DNA of 64,000 nucleotides from Polytrichum commune (lineage: Eukaryota; Streptophyta; Polytrichopsida; Polytrichales; Polytrichaceae): positions 62,588,533 through 62,652,532 of the forward strand of contig OX485804.1 in NCBI GenBank assembly GCA_950295325.1, given 5' to 3'. Position numbers and translations under genes: made by a program. The notes beneath the pieces were generated by a model. The model ran no database searches, had not been told where the DNA came from, and worked only from the letters and a program-made list of their open reading frames with translations. Below are positions 35,472 through 48,181 of the stretch, piece after piece; the stretch's first letter is position 1, and each line of letters starts with the position of its first letter.

Positions 35472-36914
35472 CAGTGGTTATAGATTATTGAAAACATGGG
35501 AGAAACAACTTTGCACTTGCAATTTTTTGGCCCAACTGCAAAACGAAACCATGGTGGAAGTGCTTCTGGGGACATGAAGGTGGTGGTGTGTTGTGTGCAA
35601 TTATGGAGAATTTGTACTGTGTCACTACTGATTTATTAGATCAGAGTGCATTCTTGAGAATTGTTTCTTAAGTCAATAGTCATTGGAACAGTGATGTTTG
35701 TAAGCCTAGAATTTTGACTCAAGATCCCAAGTCTGGCATTAGGCTTCTTTTATGTGTTGTGCTTCCCAACTAAACAGGAAGCTTCAATGACGGTTCTGAA
35801 TGCTGGAATGAATAGGTCAAGTGTTTTGGGAATTGTTTCTCATTTTGTGTACTCCAAATTGCAACAAAATTTTATTTCAATTTGCTGGTTTTTGTTCAGC
35901 ATCTAAAATAAGAATTTGTCTAGGGCGATATTGTCCCAGGAATCATTACCTAGCCAGATTATTTTTCTCTGGGTCAAGCACTTTTGAGATTTTTTCCTTG
36001 CAGATGCCTCTTTAGGAACACTTCATTGATCTGTGATTCTTTTATTCTTTATGGTGGGAACATGGAGGATCGTTATCAGCATTGGCTACTTGCAACATCT
36101 GAGCCTGGCTCAAACTTTGGCCTAGCGTAATGTCCATTCTGAATTCAGCTTTAGGAGACTGTAATTTAGATTCACTTCTTACGAACTGGCTCTCAATTGT
36201 GTGTATTTATATACTATTTGTTATCAGGTCTGGAGACCTCTGCCAACTTTCTTCAACTAAATCCTAGTCTCCATTTCCTTGTTATCATGAGTGAAACGAG
36301 ACCATACCAAGCCTGCTATATTCAGGTCACTGCATCACTCTTGAACTTTTGCAGTGGCAATACACACAGCTCTCTATGCAACTACAGTAATTGGGTGATC
36401 AGTATCAGTGAGCAGTAATGTTATATCCTGTGCATGGGGTAAGCAAGTTGGCCAGGAAATAATTCAAAATAACTAAGCCTAATTCTTTTTGGAAATTATT
36501 GGGTTCTATGGCCTAAATGAAAGAAAAAGTAATAATCAAAATGCCTAAATTTTAGGAAATATGGTGCATTAGAAAAACTCAATACAGAGTCAACAGTTCA
36601 CATCTGACAACACAGCTTGTCACATGTATTCACAAAAAGTGAACTTCAAATTCACGCATTAGGTATTAAACCTCTCGTATTCAAGTCAATAAAAGGTTAA
36701 GAGCATGTGAAGTGTGCTAGAGAAGTGTGTATAAGCAAATTTAAGGTGAGGTGTTGCTGTGTGAAGGCCATACGATATGCTATGTGCCTAAATGAATAGT
36801 TCAATGGTAGCATAACATTACTTAGAGTTCAACTCTCGTTTTGTGGACCACCAAATGCTCCAAAAGTTGTGCTCCCATCATCCCACTCTTATAAAGAATG
36901 CATACATTTTCGTA
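35472..36914. other. Importin 3' UTR and spacer
   Basis: No coding exon is recognised. The first several hundred bases after the stop are probably 3' UTR; the exact polyadenylation site is not clear. Confidence 0.5.
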
Positions 36915-38345
36915 TGATCTTACGGGTCATCCAAAGAGTTGGGAAGATGCGCCTCTCTATCGAGCTCACCAAGTCACTTGGGGACGAGATCATCAATGCC
37001 GACTCCATCAATGCCGACTCTGTCCAAGTGTACAAAGGCATGGACGTGGGGGGCGGCCAAAGCGCACGTTCACGAGTAGCAAGGCGTCTTGCACCACCTC
37101 ATGGACTTAAGGTGAGTTTGCATGTACGCCGTTGCCCACTAGATTCTAGATAATAGTGGGTGGGAGGTGTTCATGTGTAGTTAAGCACAAGTCGTTATCC
37201 AATCACATTTTGGCGCTATATTTGTATGCGCCCACTAACAAATCTTCAATCTAAAAGTGCTAGTCACGGATCCGTTACAAACTCAAAAGAATCGATGTTG
37301 GTCTAGAACTCCATCTTTGATAATCAAGAGGAGAAGGTTAGTAAATGAACCCAGAATTGAGATGATGGGAGTAGCTAGTTGGCACACACATACCCTCCCC
37401 ACCATTTTTTTCTCTACATTTGGGCGGGTTTGTCCTATTCACACTAGAATCTGGAGGGCGACGGCCTTCATGGAAACTCACTCTTATGCTCTAGACTATT
37501 GAGTACACCTACGAGCAATTTCTCGCTGATGCCGGCGCTGCGACCGAAGAAATACTCGCAAGAGGCTTGCTACCCATTGTCATTAGCGGCACGGGAATGT
37601 GTATGTGTTGGTAAATGCAGAATAAACAAGGCATCACGTCCCACCCACTCCCGGCGAAGACACAGAGGATTCACAGATCACCTCACCGAATGGGACTACG
37701 ACTTCCAACGTTATTTCTTTACCAGCACCAAGCGGATCTTTACCCACGGGTCGATCGATATACAATGCGAGCAGATGATTCCCAAGCTCCTAAAGGAGAC
37801 GTCCTGGCTCTCGACTTGGGGGTGTGCCCGGGTAGCAACACAGCGGCGAAGGCCATCGGCGATGACAGAGCCATGAAGTTCCTGCTTGAAGCTCACGGCA
37901 GTCATAGTGTTGTGAGCGTCGAGAGGTTCCTCACTTTGCTCTCTGACAGCACATCTCTAAAGTCTTGGTGAGGAAGCAGATCGCGTGGTTCCATCATTCA
38001 GCGAGGAGCGAGGTGCGCAAGTTCCTGTGCGTGCAAGCCGGCCAGCCTGTGGAGCAGATGGCGGAGCTTCTGGCCAGCGAGTACAGGAAGGCGCCATGGA
38101 CATGCACCTCCTTCGGACTTCTCAAGTGGGGAGATTCTGAGACTGTCGAGTTTGAAGGAGCAGAAGCGGATGAAGAATTACAAGTCTGAGTTCAAGGTTT
38201 ATTCCGACCCGGAGACGGTCATCGTTGCTCTCAAGTGGATAAGGGCAACTCAATCTCGATATGGATCAATACTACCTGCCAATGGAATCAACATCAGCTC
38301 TGGCGTACATCATGATCAGCCGATGCTCCACAGCAAGCTTTGAAT
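36915..38345 (+). pseudogene. tRNA isopentenyltransferase (IPT9/MiaA-like) pseudogene
   Basis: The intact family transfers a dimethylallyl group to A37 of UNN-reading tRNAs and is a source of cis-zeatin. Recognisable pieces in order: LSIELTKSLGDEIINADS, then ADSVQVYKGMDVG (about 36955-37060); EYTYEQFLADAG...RGLLPIVISGTG (37501-37600); WDYDFQRYFFTSTKRIF (about 37690); LALDLGVCPGSNTAAKAIGD (about 37805); RKQIAWFHH (37970); and YSDPETVIVALKWIR (38200). These lie in at least four changes of frame, one within the 37780-37810 stretch that is too short for an intron. The Walker A segment expected before LSIEL is not readable (RVGKMR remains). A 15-bp tandem duplication repeats INADS. Splice-like donors remain (AAG|GTGAGT at 37111), so this is a decayed gene rather than a processed copy. 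Confidence 0.82.
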
Positions 38346-39348
38346 TGCAGAGAGCTTAGTCAATCTGCACAACGGGTTTCATTTAATTTTGCATCGAGTC
38401 CAGCGATGTATTCATGCTTCCTTGCTACGCACTAATGCATTTTGACTGCGTTAATGTGAAGTTATTGAGCATAATAATGTCACAAAATGACACTTTCTCT
38501 TAGTGGAATCCATGAATGCCACAAAGTTGACAAACGAATATGACATTAAATCCACTAGATTCCAGTAGTGACGGATAGAACACAGACAAACACCCATAGG
38601 TGATAGACCGTGTTCCATAAAATCAAAACAAGCATTTGATCAAGTTACATTGTCCGTCTCAATCGCTTGCTGACTCCGGGTGATGATGGTATGATTTCAT
38701 TCCATTATTCCTGCAAGGGCCTGAGTTCATTAGATTTTTACTACACAGGTGATCCGGAACGCACATCTTGCTGTGAGGAACTCATAGCAAGTCGACCAGG
38801 GGATTGTCAGCTATACATCAAAATTCTGAGTTGTCCAATACTGGATGAACTACTGAGGCGGCAATAACTGCAACTGGAGGCTCATGCGCAAGTGCAATAA
38901 AGGAATCTATTTTCGTTTAGTTGACATGTTGAACTTGCACATTCCTTCCCTTACATCTGTCTCAATGATTTTCTTTCTGCTAGTTGTTCAGTGCTTCAAT
39001 TTAGGTTTTGGAACTCATGTGACTTCATGCATTTGTTGTGCAGTACAGTGTTTTGAGTTGTCTCATGTAGTTTGCCCCAATATGAGTCTGGAAATCACGT
39101 CACTAGTATGCCGAAAAACGTTGACCTTTCTATTGGTAATTGAGTACTTCATTACAACTCATAATGTTCCTTACATTTGTCAATTCCAATTTGGTGTTCT
39201 TTCTTCTTGTTCGGTACTACAGTTTCCGTACAGGCTTATAAGAAGGAACCAAATTGTATCTTACAAGTTGAGTGCCAGCTTCTTTGTTGGCTTCGGCTGG
39301 GAATCTCTTTTTCTTGTGTGAATGTGAGGGTTTTTGTATCCTTGCATT

Positions 39349-39552
39349 TCACTTCCTGGATTAGCGCCCCTGCATCATAGCACTTTGTGCCTAAAGCCTA
39401 ATTGAATAACTGGATGGAGGTGGAATTGAAAAAAAAATGGTGTTGCAGGAGGTTATATTTGGTGTGGATGTGACGTTTTATGTATTTTTTGCAGTCCACT
39501 TCGTGGATTAGTGACCCTGTATCGGAGAACTTTGTCCTTGAACCCTAATTGG
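39349..39552 (+). repeat. Pair of about 57-bp direct repeats
   Basis: 39349-39406 and 39496-39552 share CACTTC-TGGATTAG, CACTTTGTGCC-like and ACCCTAATTG-like blocks. The origin is not known. Confidence 0.6.
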
Positions 39553-39734
39553 ACTACCAAATTTCTACTTTGAGGTTCATTCAAAATGGAGTTGTACCAA
39601 CTTTTTATTTCTTAATGTTTTTAATTGGTGTTGCAGGCGGTTATTTTCTCACATACGAGGACAACCACGCAATCGGGGCCAAGGGCAAAAACTTGGAGAA
39701 TCATCTTCGAATCTGCTACCGAGTAGGCTCATTA

Positions 39735-40350
39735 TGACCCAGCTCCAGGTCTGAAGAAGAAGAAGAAGAAGAAGTCGTGATCAGAATGTAGAATCAGTTT
39801 TGGGTGATAATTTGGGTTGAAATTTGCCACATGACAGGCAGAATAAATGACTCCTGGTGTAGGTCTTTCTGTCGCCCAAATTGTAGAATCTCCCTATCAA
39901 ACAAGACCGTGGTTCAAATGGTATTCATTGGGAATCTCACGAAGATAGATTTGAGACTTGCAATTTTCTACATGAGAATGAAGAATAATGAACCACTAGG
40001 TCAGCTAAATATTTTTTCTTTCGAACTCGGGCAAACAATTAGTGAGTCAGCTTTGAATCTGTTAACAAGTCAGCTTAATACGACTCGGCTCCAGGTCAGA
40101 AGAAGTGATTAGAATGTGGAAGCAGTTTTGGGTGACCAAATGCAGAATGAGCAACTCCTCTCATAGTATCTCTTGTGTCACCCACATTGTACAATTTCGG
40201 GTAACAACAGATAGGCTCAAATCGCTTCCACATTTTGTTCAGAAGTTGACGAAAAGAGATTTGGGACTCGCAGACAGGTTTTTACCTGGAAACGAAGAAT
40301 AGTGAACCACTAGGTCAACAAGATCTCATTTCTTTCAAATTAGGGCATCC
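39735..40350 (+). repeat. Tandem duplication of about 300 bp, diverged
   Basis: 39735-40030 and 40085-40350 share in order CTCCAGGTC-GAAGAAG, AGAATGT-GAA-CAGTTTTGGGTGA, GAGATTTG-GACT-GCA and GAAGAAT-ATGAACCACTAGGTCA. No coding potential is recognised in either copy. Confidence 0.7.
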
Positions 40351-41566
40351 ACATTGATCCCGTTGAGTTAGGGACTAGTGTGTATGAGAAGGCTGCCATG
40401 GCACCAGGCACGTTCAGTTTAGCTTGAAATGCTACTGTAAGAGCCCCTTAAGATGCAAACCACCACAGTGAGTGGTAATGTGAGCAGTTTCAATTGGAAT
40501 CAAGAATTGATTTTCACATCCATCTCTTGAATCACAAATTTTGATGTTAACTGGCAGATGGGAGAATCCTTTGATGGGGATGGATATCAACAGGGGATCC
40601 CTATCCGAGTGTAGGTGAAGCAGCTCTGAGGTTTGATGACGAGGAGACTGCAGTAGATTTGGCTGAGAAGTAACTTATGGTTGGCAACACACGGTTATCA
40701 TGAGTTACATACTCTTTGCACTTTGTTAAATGACACTCACATCCTGAGGTATGAAAGGTTGAGCATCTTGCTGAAGTGCTACCCATCAAGAAATGTGATT
40801 AAAGCTCATCATTTGGCTCTAGAATTGGCATTCATATGATCACTGTAGTTAGTGCGGAATGTAACAGGTTGATATGGGTAAAATGGAGTTGTCGCGTACT
40901 TATAGACACGGCTACAGCTAGTGCTTGCAAGTGTAATCTGAGCATATTCAGCCTTTGCACTTCACCTTTGAATCTCATTTATATCTTCCAGTTTATCAAT
41001 GCATTCGAGAACAGACGTGGAAATGTATGTCCTCTGATGTACATCAATTTGAATTGTTCACAACTAGTCCAATCCTAGCATACCTCACACGATGCGCTGT
41101 TCAGAAAGTAGAGTGTAACCGTAAAGAAAACTACACTCTGAAGGTTGATTTGTTCTTTTCCCAAACCTTACACTACACACCATCTTGCCAAACTTGTGAA
41201 GGAGATTTGGGTTGTGAAGTAGTTCTAAACCTACCATTGGCAACATGAAGAGTACACTAAATATGATATTTAGTGGCTTATGGTATTTTATGTCACTATG
41301 GTAACCTTTCGGATGACACTTCTTATGAATAAGTCAACAAATATTGTCATGGATGATGGATGAGTTCATCCAATGGTGAGAATCCTACCTTCTCTTGTCA
41401 ACAACTTGTGATGAAATATTGTCATGGATGATTGAATTATGGATGGAAAATCACTTGGTAAGTGATAATAACTACAACACTGTAAATCTATAATCCCCAA
41501 AAAAATTTACAAGGAATGACAAGGAATTTTGGATCAACATTTAGTGTTGGTGACACTATACCACGG

Positions 41567-42659
41567 TCCCGGGTACGCAACTCCCATATTATACGTAGGG
41601 GGCATCATATTAAAAACGGCTTAGAGGACGGCTTTTGTAAAAATTATATCAAATTAAAATGATCAAAAAGTTGGGTGAAGACCAAATTAAATAAATGAGA
41701 TGAAAAAATAAATTGGGTTCCATATTTATTAAAAAAAACCTCCAACGTATATAAAAAATTGAAACCCCTAGTTTTTTAACCTTGTAGAGCGTCTAAGAGG
41801 GGTATTCAATGTAGATGTCGGATTAGTATTCACAAATGATAGAGGGTCCTTTCGAGGTCTCCCTCTTTTGGAAGGAGTTGTGGCAATTACAGGTGTAACG
41901 TATTCCTTCTCCCTATCTCTACCTCCACTACATGAGCCTCTACTCTTCATCTCACAATCCATGTGTTTGTTTAAGCCAAGGATGACCCTCCTAAATGAGC
42001 ACAAGCACACTCCAAAGCGACGACACAAAGGCTCCAAAGCAAAGCCGCACACTCCAAAGCAAAGACACAAAGGCTCCAAAACCGAACACAAAAGCTTCAA
42101 AGCAAATATATAGAAGCCTCAAACCCTAAGCCCTAAGCCTAAACCGGGAACCCATGATATTTTGAAATACCCCATGATACCCTTGAGTACTCGGGGCACC
42201 ATATGATGTATATGGTCTTAAAAATGCATACCTCAATTGTATCCTAACACAAATCATTAGTTTTCTATCCCAACAGTTAGACCAGTAGTTGCCTATACAT
42301 AATTTTAAAAAATCCACATGAATATTTGCCTCCAATTAGAATTATAAGCCACGAATAGTTGCCTCCCATTAAAATTATAAGTCATTCACAATGTTAAAAT
42401 TTTATTAAAAAGTCCAAAAAGTTGGGTAGTTTGACTTATGGTACATGTATTAAAAAAATCATATAATTAGGTTTACAATGCAATTATATGCTTCAAATTA
42501 TATTCATTTCCTATATATAATTACATTTTTGGATTCCTTGTTAGAAGGGCTACAAGGGTTTCCTACATTAAAACAAATTGTATCACTCAATATTGGACTA
42601 AAACGCATTATAAGTGATTATAATCAGGACCATATAATACGGGAGTTGCGTACCCGGGA
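41567..42659. mobile_element. 1,093-bp TIR element nested in a MITE
   Basis: The ends are TCCCGGGTACGCAACTCCC and its reverse complement, with inverted similarity extending to about 27 bp (one mismatch). CCACGG flanks both sides (41561-41566 and 42660-42665). Because the TIR tip and target are both C/G-rich, the exact boundary could shift by one or two bases. No DDE transposase is visible. The superfamily is unassigned. Confidence 0.88.
41768..42100 (-). CDS. Small ORF with an AT-hook motif inside the nested element
   Basis: This 110-codon frame ends SKRGRPRKDPLSFVNTN...RRSTRLKN. RGRPRKDP is a canonical AT-hook core, and the basic tail could bind DNA. The N-terminal third overlaps a CAAAGGCTCCAAAGC minisatellite (about 42005-42110) and is Leu/Cys-rich, so the true start is uncertain and an upstream exon is possible. 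It is a plausible element-encoded DNA-binding protein or its remnant; no family is assigned. Confidence 0.4.
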   Translation of the reverse strand: MKLLCSVLEPLCLCFGVCGFALEPLCRRFGVCLCSFRRVILGLNKHMDCEMKSRGSCSGGRDREKEYVTPVIATTPSKRGRPRKDPLSFVNTNPTSTLNTPLRRSTRLKN

Positions 42660-42726
42660 CCACGGTTTACAATTACTATCGAGCAAGACAATTAGAAATG
42701 GTGACACTAAATATCATATTGAGTGG

Positions 42727-45300
42727 TCCACTCAACCACAAGAGAATAAATCATGTCCATGGAGTAAACAATGACCTAGATGAAAGGTGTTGATTGGTGT
42801 ATTAAACGTCTGATGTAGTGTGACATTGAAATGGGTGGGTCATGTTAAATAACGTGTAACACTAGTAGAAAATTGTGCCCAAAAACATCGTTGCTGAAAT
42901 CGTTTGCGATGATTTTTGGCAGAGTTTTCTATTAGTGTAATGACTTGCTATGTAGCCCCATGTATCATGTAACACTTCTCTCAAATTGCCATCCAACCCA
43001 ATGAGTTGACATCTCATTGTAGTCCATCTTACAAGGTGTTCTTCCATCTACCAAGATTCAATTGAAAGAGGTGTATCCTCAATGGATTAGGAATTCTTAG
43101 GTTATCCGGAATACATAAGAATTGTTCCATTTACATCGGAGCCTAAGTAGGTTTCTTAAGAACATTGTGGACAATGTGTTCATCAAAGTGATCATAAACC
43201 CGATGTAAGTTATGATGCCCTATTTTTGTCATCTACATTTTGACCAATTTTATCTATTTATGTACATTGGCATTGGACATTCATTTTCTTTATTTTTCCA
43301 TCTAGAGGTAGTGAACAGAAATTTGTCCTAAGTTTTTTGAATTTGATTCATCATTTTTTAATAAGTTATGAATTTTAAACTATTTTTCTAGAGTGTTCTA
43401 TGATAGATTATAAATGGTCTCTTTTTAGAAATGAACAACTCCTACTATAGAAGCGAGTCTTGTTTGTTAATTACATCTAAGTTTATGTTTATACACCTAT
43501 CATGTGTCTTGGAACCAATACATAATGAGCAAATTACACATTAACTTGGCTCTAAATACCTTCACCAAGTTGTCTTATATCCAACACCCTAGCCAACCAA
43601 TCATAGCAAACAAGAGGATGGAATTGTCTTGTCCTTGGAATCATACTTAGCTTGTCATATTTAGAGAGATTGTGTTCTTTATTCTTGGTACTTGCGTTTA
43701 CCATTCAAATGTTTCTAAGGGATGTTTCACACTATGGCCATCTAATCGAAGGTTGTGGGATTGAATGGCCAAACTTGTTGAGAGTTCAAAGAACTGGGCT
43801 GAAAATAGCTAATAAATTATAGGAATTGGAGCCTTTGGCCGGGCATAGTGTGAAGCCTCCAAAGGCAAAGCCCAAAGTCCAAACCCATATCATTTGTCCA
43901 ACTTCCATCCATTTTTCTCTTCATCAATCCATCCGATGTTTAAAATTTCCTCTCGCCTTTTCTAGGCATGGATTTTAGAAGTGAACACATATTTGTTCTT
44001 TCAAGGTCATAAAATATGTCATTGTGGGTATTTTGGCATTGCAAAAACTAGCAATTTTTCAATAAAATGCCCAAATGATGATGTTGGCAATTTATATTGC
44101 ACAAGGACGGAATGTCAATTATGTTGGCAATTTAAAAGATATGGAGGTTTCTTTAGAACATACACTTATGGGATAATATTCAGATGGTGATTTTTTTAAG
44201 TGAACGAGGGTGAATACATCTACATTTCAATATTTATATACTCTTTTAGGACATGTTTTGGAAAAAAAAAAATACATATTTCAGACAAACTATTAGTGTT
44301 GAGTGTAGAATTGTATTTTTTTTCGGTTAGCAAGTGGTAATTCATTATAAATTATTGGTAATTTATTTGAGGTAGAATTGAATAAAACTTCTATTATTGT
44401 GAGAGAATGTTTTGAAGCTATTAGAATTCATTTGAGACCATTGATTTTTAAGAAATCAACTCTTATTGAGATAAATCAAATAGCAAAGGGTTTTGAAGCA
44501 TTTCATGGTATTCCATTTATTTATAAGGAACAGACAATAGTCACACAAGGGACGCTTTTTGAATCCCCTATAGGCATTTACAGTTCAAATTCCCTCCGAG
44601 AACATCCTTTTTATATAAAACACAAGGAAAAAACATCTCACAAGAAAATGTGAGACAGGAAAAATACAAGTCAGAGAAGAAGGAAGACACATAGGGAAAT
44701 AAAATAAAATACTTGCAAGGGAAAATCTATTACAATCCCCTGTAGGGTAAAATTAACATATTCATGTACATAGGGAGAACCAATCATATAGGAAATGTAA
44801 AATGAATTCCCAAAGGTCTTTCATATACAATTATCCACAAGGGATTTTGTTACATTTTGCTTAAAAAATTCCACAAGGGATTCGTATACAATTTCCCGTA
44901 GGAATTTTCAAAGTAAATTTTCAACATGGGAAAATATCACATCTTTCTATAAATGTAAAAAAATGGTATTTTGAAAAAAATAAAAAATGACCTATGAGGC
45001 ATCAATGCTCAAATGACCTATCAAACAACAAGATCTTTAATCTACAACTACAATCACTTCCTTTCACACAAGAAAAAATTCAACGCTCCAACTTTTCAAC
45101 CAACTTTCAAACACCAACTGCAACCACCTTCCAAATACTAGTTTCCATCCAGTTGCTTTCAAACACCAACTTCAACCACTTCCTTTGAAATCAAAATTAG
45201 CAACAGCTTCCTCCATACCGCTTTAGCATTCCTACAAAAGTATCAGTTCAAACTTCAGAAATAAATATTATATATAACTATATTATTAATTAAATTAAAA
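42727..45300. other. AT-rich intergenic DNA
   Basis: No recognised gene. 44240-45300 is strongly A-rich and holds only short unassigned frames (for example 44378-44653, 91 codons). A small putative MITE is listed at 43724-43856. Confidence 0.6.
43724..43856. mobile_element. Small putative MITE
   Basis: The left end GTTTCACACTATGGCC is inverted relative to the right end GGGCATAGTGTGAAGC. Similar TTTGGCCATAGTGTGAAGC occurs at about 48462. No target duplication was determined. Confidence 0.4.
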
Positions 45301-45318
45301 TTGATTACCTGATTACAT

Positions 45319-45900
45319 TTATTTCCTTCGATAATGCTTGATCTCAATTGCGTAACAAAGAATATCCTCTATCTTCCAGCGAAGAGTGATCCCTTCATTC
45401 ACAAATACCAAACTTGCCAACTCTGGCTCCCGTGTCTCCACGAACTCAATGAGCCTCCTCATCATACTAGTATCGTGTCTAATAAAAGGGTGCTTAAAGA
45501 ATTCCCCCACGAATGGATCCGCCAGGTCTGAGAACCAGTGCCACACATCACCATAGTTCAGATTCAACTACTCATGTTGTCTTGGATGGCATCTCTTCAA
45601 AAATCCCTTTCCCCACAGTTTCCTAGCAGCCAAACGCCTAGGTCTAGGGTGAAAGACACGCTTGTAGGTCAAAAGAGTATGAGGAAATCCTAAAACCTCC
45701 TCATGCTCCCCACGTTGTATTGGATGGGTAGGCTCCTCCGGTTCCTCACCCTCTTCTAGATCTTCTTCGGGAAAACCTACTCCAGCATCGGAGCCCACTT
45801 GTTTTATACCGCAATGTCCGCAGAAGAACGAACTAGGACTCCCCAACTTCAACTTACAACTCCAGCATAAAGCTTCATGTGCAACACCTGGCATTGCCAT
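45319..45900 (-). pseudogene. Zinc-ribbon and acidic-region ORF with one internal stop
   Basis: Starting at the ATG at 45900, 110 codons run to TAG at 45568-45570, then the same frame stays open for 83 more codons to 45319. The first half has a four-Cys zinc ribbon, CWSCKLKL...FFCGHCG (residues about 12-35), then an acidic run, EEDLEEGEEPEEP. The second half begins around NYGDVWHWFSDLADPFVGEF and is rich in aromatic residues. An upstream in-frame TAG supports the start. The retention of one frame across the stop suggests a recently broken gene, or a short protein plus chance. Family not recognised; it may be element-derived, since no host homologue comes to mind. Confidence 0.45.
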
Positions 45901-45909
45901 CACAGTTCT

Positions 45910-48147
45910 CTTCTTCTACATAGTGGTTTCTTTTTCCTTCTCCACTAGCGATGTATGAGTTTCATTCCCCTTCTCCGCCTTTGTGATCATATCCTTATTC
46001 TAGAACCATCACATGACTATATAATATTCATATAATATTCATTACTAAAAATGATATTATTTATGTTTATTATAGTGTGTAATAGATGTGCATTGCAAAT
46101 TTTGGTATTATGATTTTTGATGGGCTTGACGGATTCATGATTGGGCATTATTTCATAAATTGGAAATTGGAAAAAAAAACTATGAAAGTTACATATGTAC
46201 CTACAAATTCAGTTTTGATGATAAATATTTTATGAGGGTTTGATTTTTATTCACCATTTAAAGGAGGGAAAAAAAGACTTCCTAAAAGAAACACTCATTG
46301 GAATTTTAAACAATCAAACGTTCATATGTTTGTAGAAAAAAATATTTGGGATGCTGAAATGAAGATGGTTTATATTATTGAAAAAAATTGATATGTCATC
46401 ACATAATATGTCTACCATTGTTACTATTTCTTTATGTCTTCATAGTCTATGCATTCAAGATATTGATAAATTCTCAGTATAGAATTTGACAAAGAATTAC
46501 AAATCGAAATCAATATGTCACAAATAAAAATTTAACAAATAGATATATTTCATGCTCTAGAATCATCATTGAAAGAAATCAAGAAGTTGCAAAAGATAAA
46601 TCCATAAACCGAAAAAACACCATTTATAAAACCAGGAGAAGAATAAAAAAATAGGAAACAAGGAAAATGATGCATACGAAGAAACCAAATAAGAATAAAA
46701 AAAGAAGATAAGAAAACATATTGGTTGATTCAATCTGGGTTCATATATTATTAACGAAGAGTTTTTACAAATTTTCTTTGGAAAAAAATTCAGGTTTTTA
46801 GTTTTAAAGTTGTATGTATAATTATGATAACTTTAGCTTGGATGAAAAGTAATATATATAATTCTAAAACTTATTGATCAAACGTTCAAATTGATATTGT
46901 ATAATTTCTAGTAGTTAGTTTGTTATCTCAAATTTTTTTTATCAATTTTTTGTTAGTTTCTACCATTTTTTCAAAGATATTAATGGGTATATCATAAAAA
47001 TTATGCTTATATTTTGATGTTGGTGTTGATATAGATATTGATGGTAGTGCACTCTTTACATCTAGGAATGAATTGGTCTAGAATTCCATGTTATCCGTGA
47101 TTGTAGCCAAGACTTGCTTTATGACTTCTCAGACTTTGTGATACCACTCGACTAGAGCATCATAAAATTTACTTTATTACGGATTATTCCTAAAAATACC
47201 ATTGGTCATTTTGTTTTTCTTTGTATGCATTAAAGATGGTCTTAAATTTTGTACAACAAGCCAAATTTAAAATTTGGTTTAATTTGGTAGCGTTACAAAT
47301 TTGGTTTAATTTGTTTAAAATTTGGTAGCGTTACAACCATTTGAGCATGAAATCTTACTCATGTGCCAAATTCTACAACTAAAAGAGAGAAAAAATAGGA
47401 AATAATAAAAATGGCACTAAAAAAAATCATACTATATGCACAAATCCTCAAACACATACTGTAATTATGATAAAATGAAGACAAAGGTGGAATGGATTAC
47501 CAAAGGAAAGTAGGTAGAAGATGTGACCATTGATAGCAAAGTCTCCCCACTATGGCTTAACATCCAACAATGACTAAATATTTGCATCCCTATTGGGGGG
47601 ATAGGAAGGCCGAGGGGCTGGGACCAAGACCGGATACCGACACGGACATAAAGCCAAGGTTTTTAGGCCCCAAATTGGTCCAATCTTAAATCCGGTCTTT
47701 TAGTTAAAGTATACAAACCTTATTTTATTTTATTTGCCGTCCCTTTCAAATTCAGGCTCCATCATCCCCTTAACTTTAATGAGTTCAAGCACTTTTGAAT
47801 CCTCCCACATTTGATTTGCCTCTTCTCCTTCTCCTTCAACTTTCTCTATCACCTTTGTTCCTTCTAAAGGTTTAGGAAGAACTTTTTTTAGAAGACCCTA
47901 CAATGTCACAATCTCCTCCATGTACAATCCTCTTGTCTACCATTTGAGCATCTCTTTTTCCTAATATTTTCTCTGTAACTTGAGTTGAATAGGGTTAAAA
48001 TGCTCGATAAGAATTTGGAGCAAAATAATCTCCATCCCCATTAGATTCGGTTGGCTACAATAGTAAGGGTTTTGAGAGAAATTATCCATCTTCCTTACTT
48101 GTGAGAAAATGAAAGCTAAAATCTGCTCAAAAATCATGAATAGGTCC

Positions 48148-48181
<34 letters not shown>

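Larger units (their letters stand above)
38346..41250. other. Non-coding or heavily decayed stretch
   Basis: Short ORFs exist, but none is recognised, including 38667-38867 and 39549-39737. Two sets of direct repeats are listed separately. A Lys-run ORF end (HYDPAPGLKKKKKKKS, near 39732-39780) looks like a protein C-terminus, but its upstream frame is closed. Confidence 0.5.
41253..42726. mobile_element. MITE of the intron-29 family, reverse orientation, split by an insertion
   Basis: The left portion, 41253-41566, starts TACACTAAATATGATATTTAG and matches the reverse of 34415-34780. The right portion, 42660-42726, ends GTGACACTAAATATCATATT. The two parts rejoin perfectly once the 1,093-bp element and one target copy are removed. 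Confidence 0.88.

Noticed and set aside
41768-42100. Evidence of a transposase in the nested TIR element
   Set aside because: Only an AT-hook and basic tail are visible; no DDE or other catalytic core could be found.
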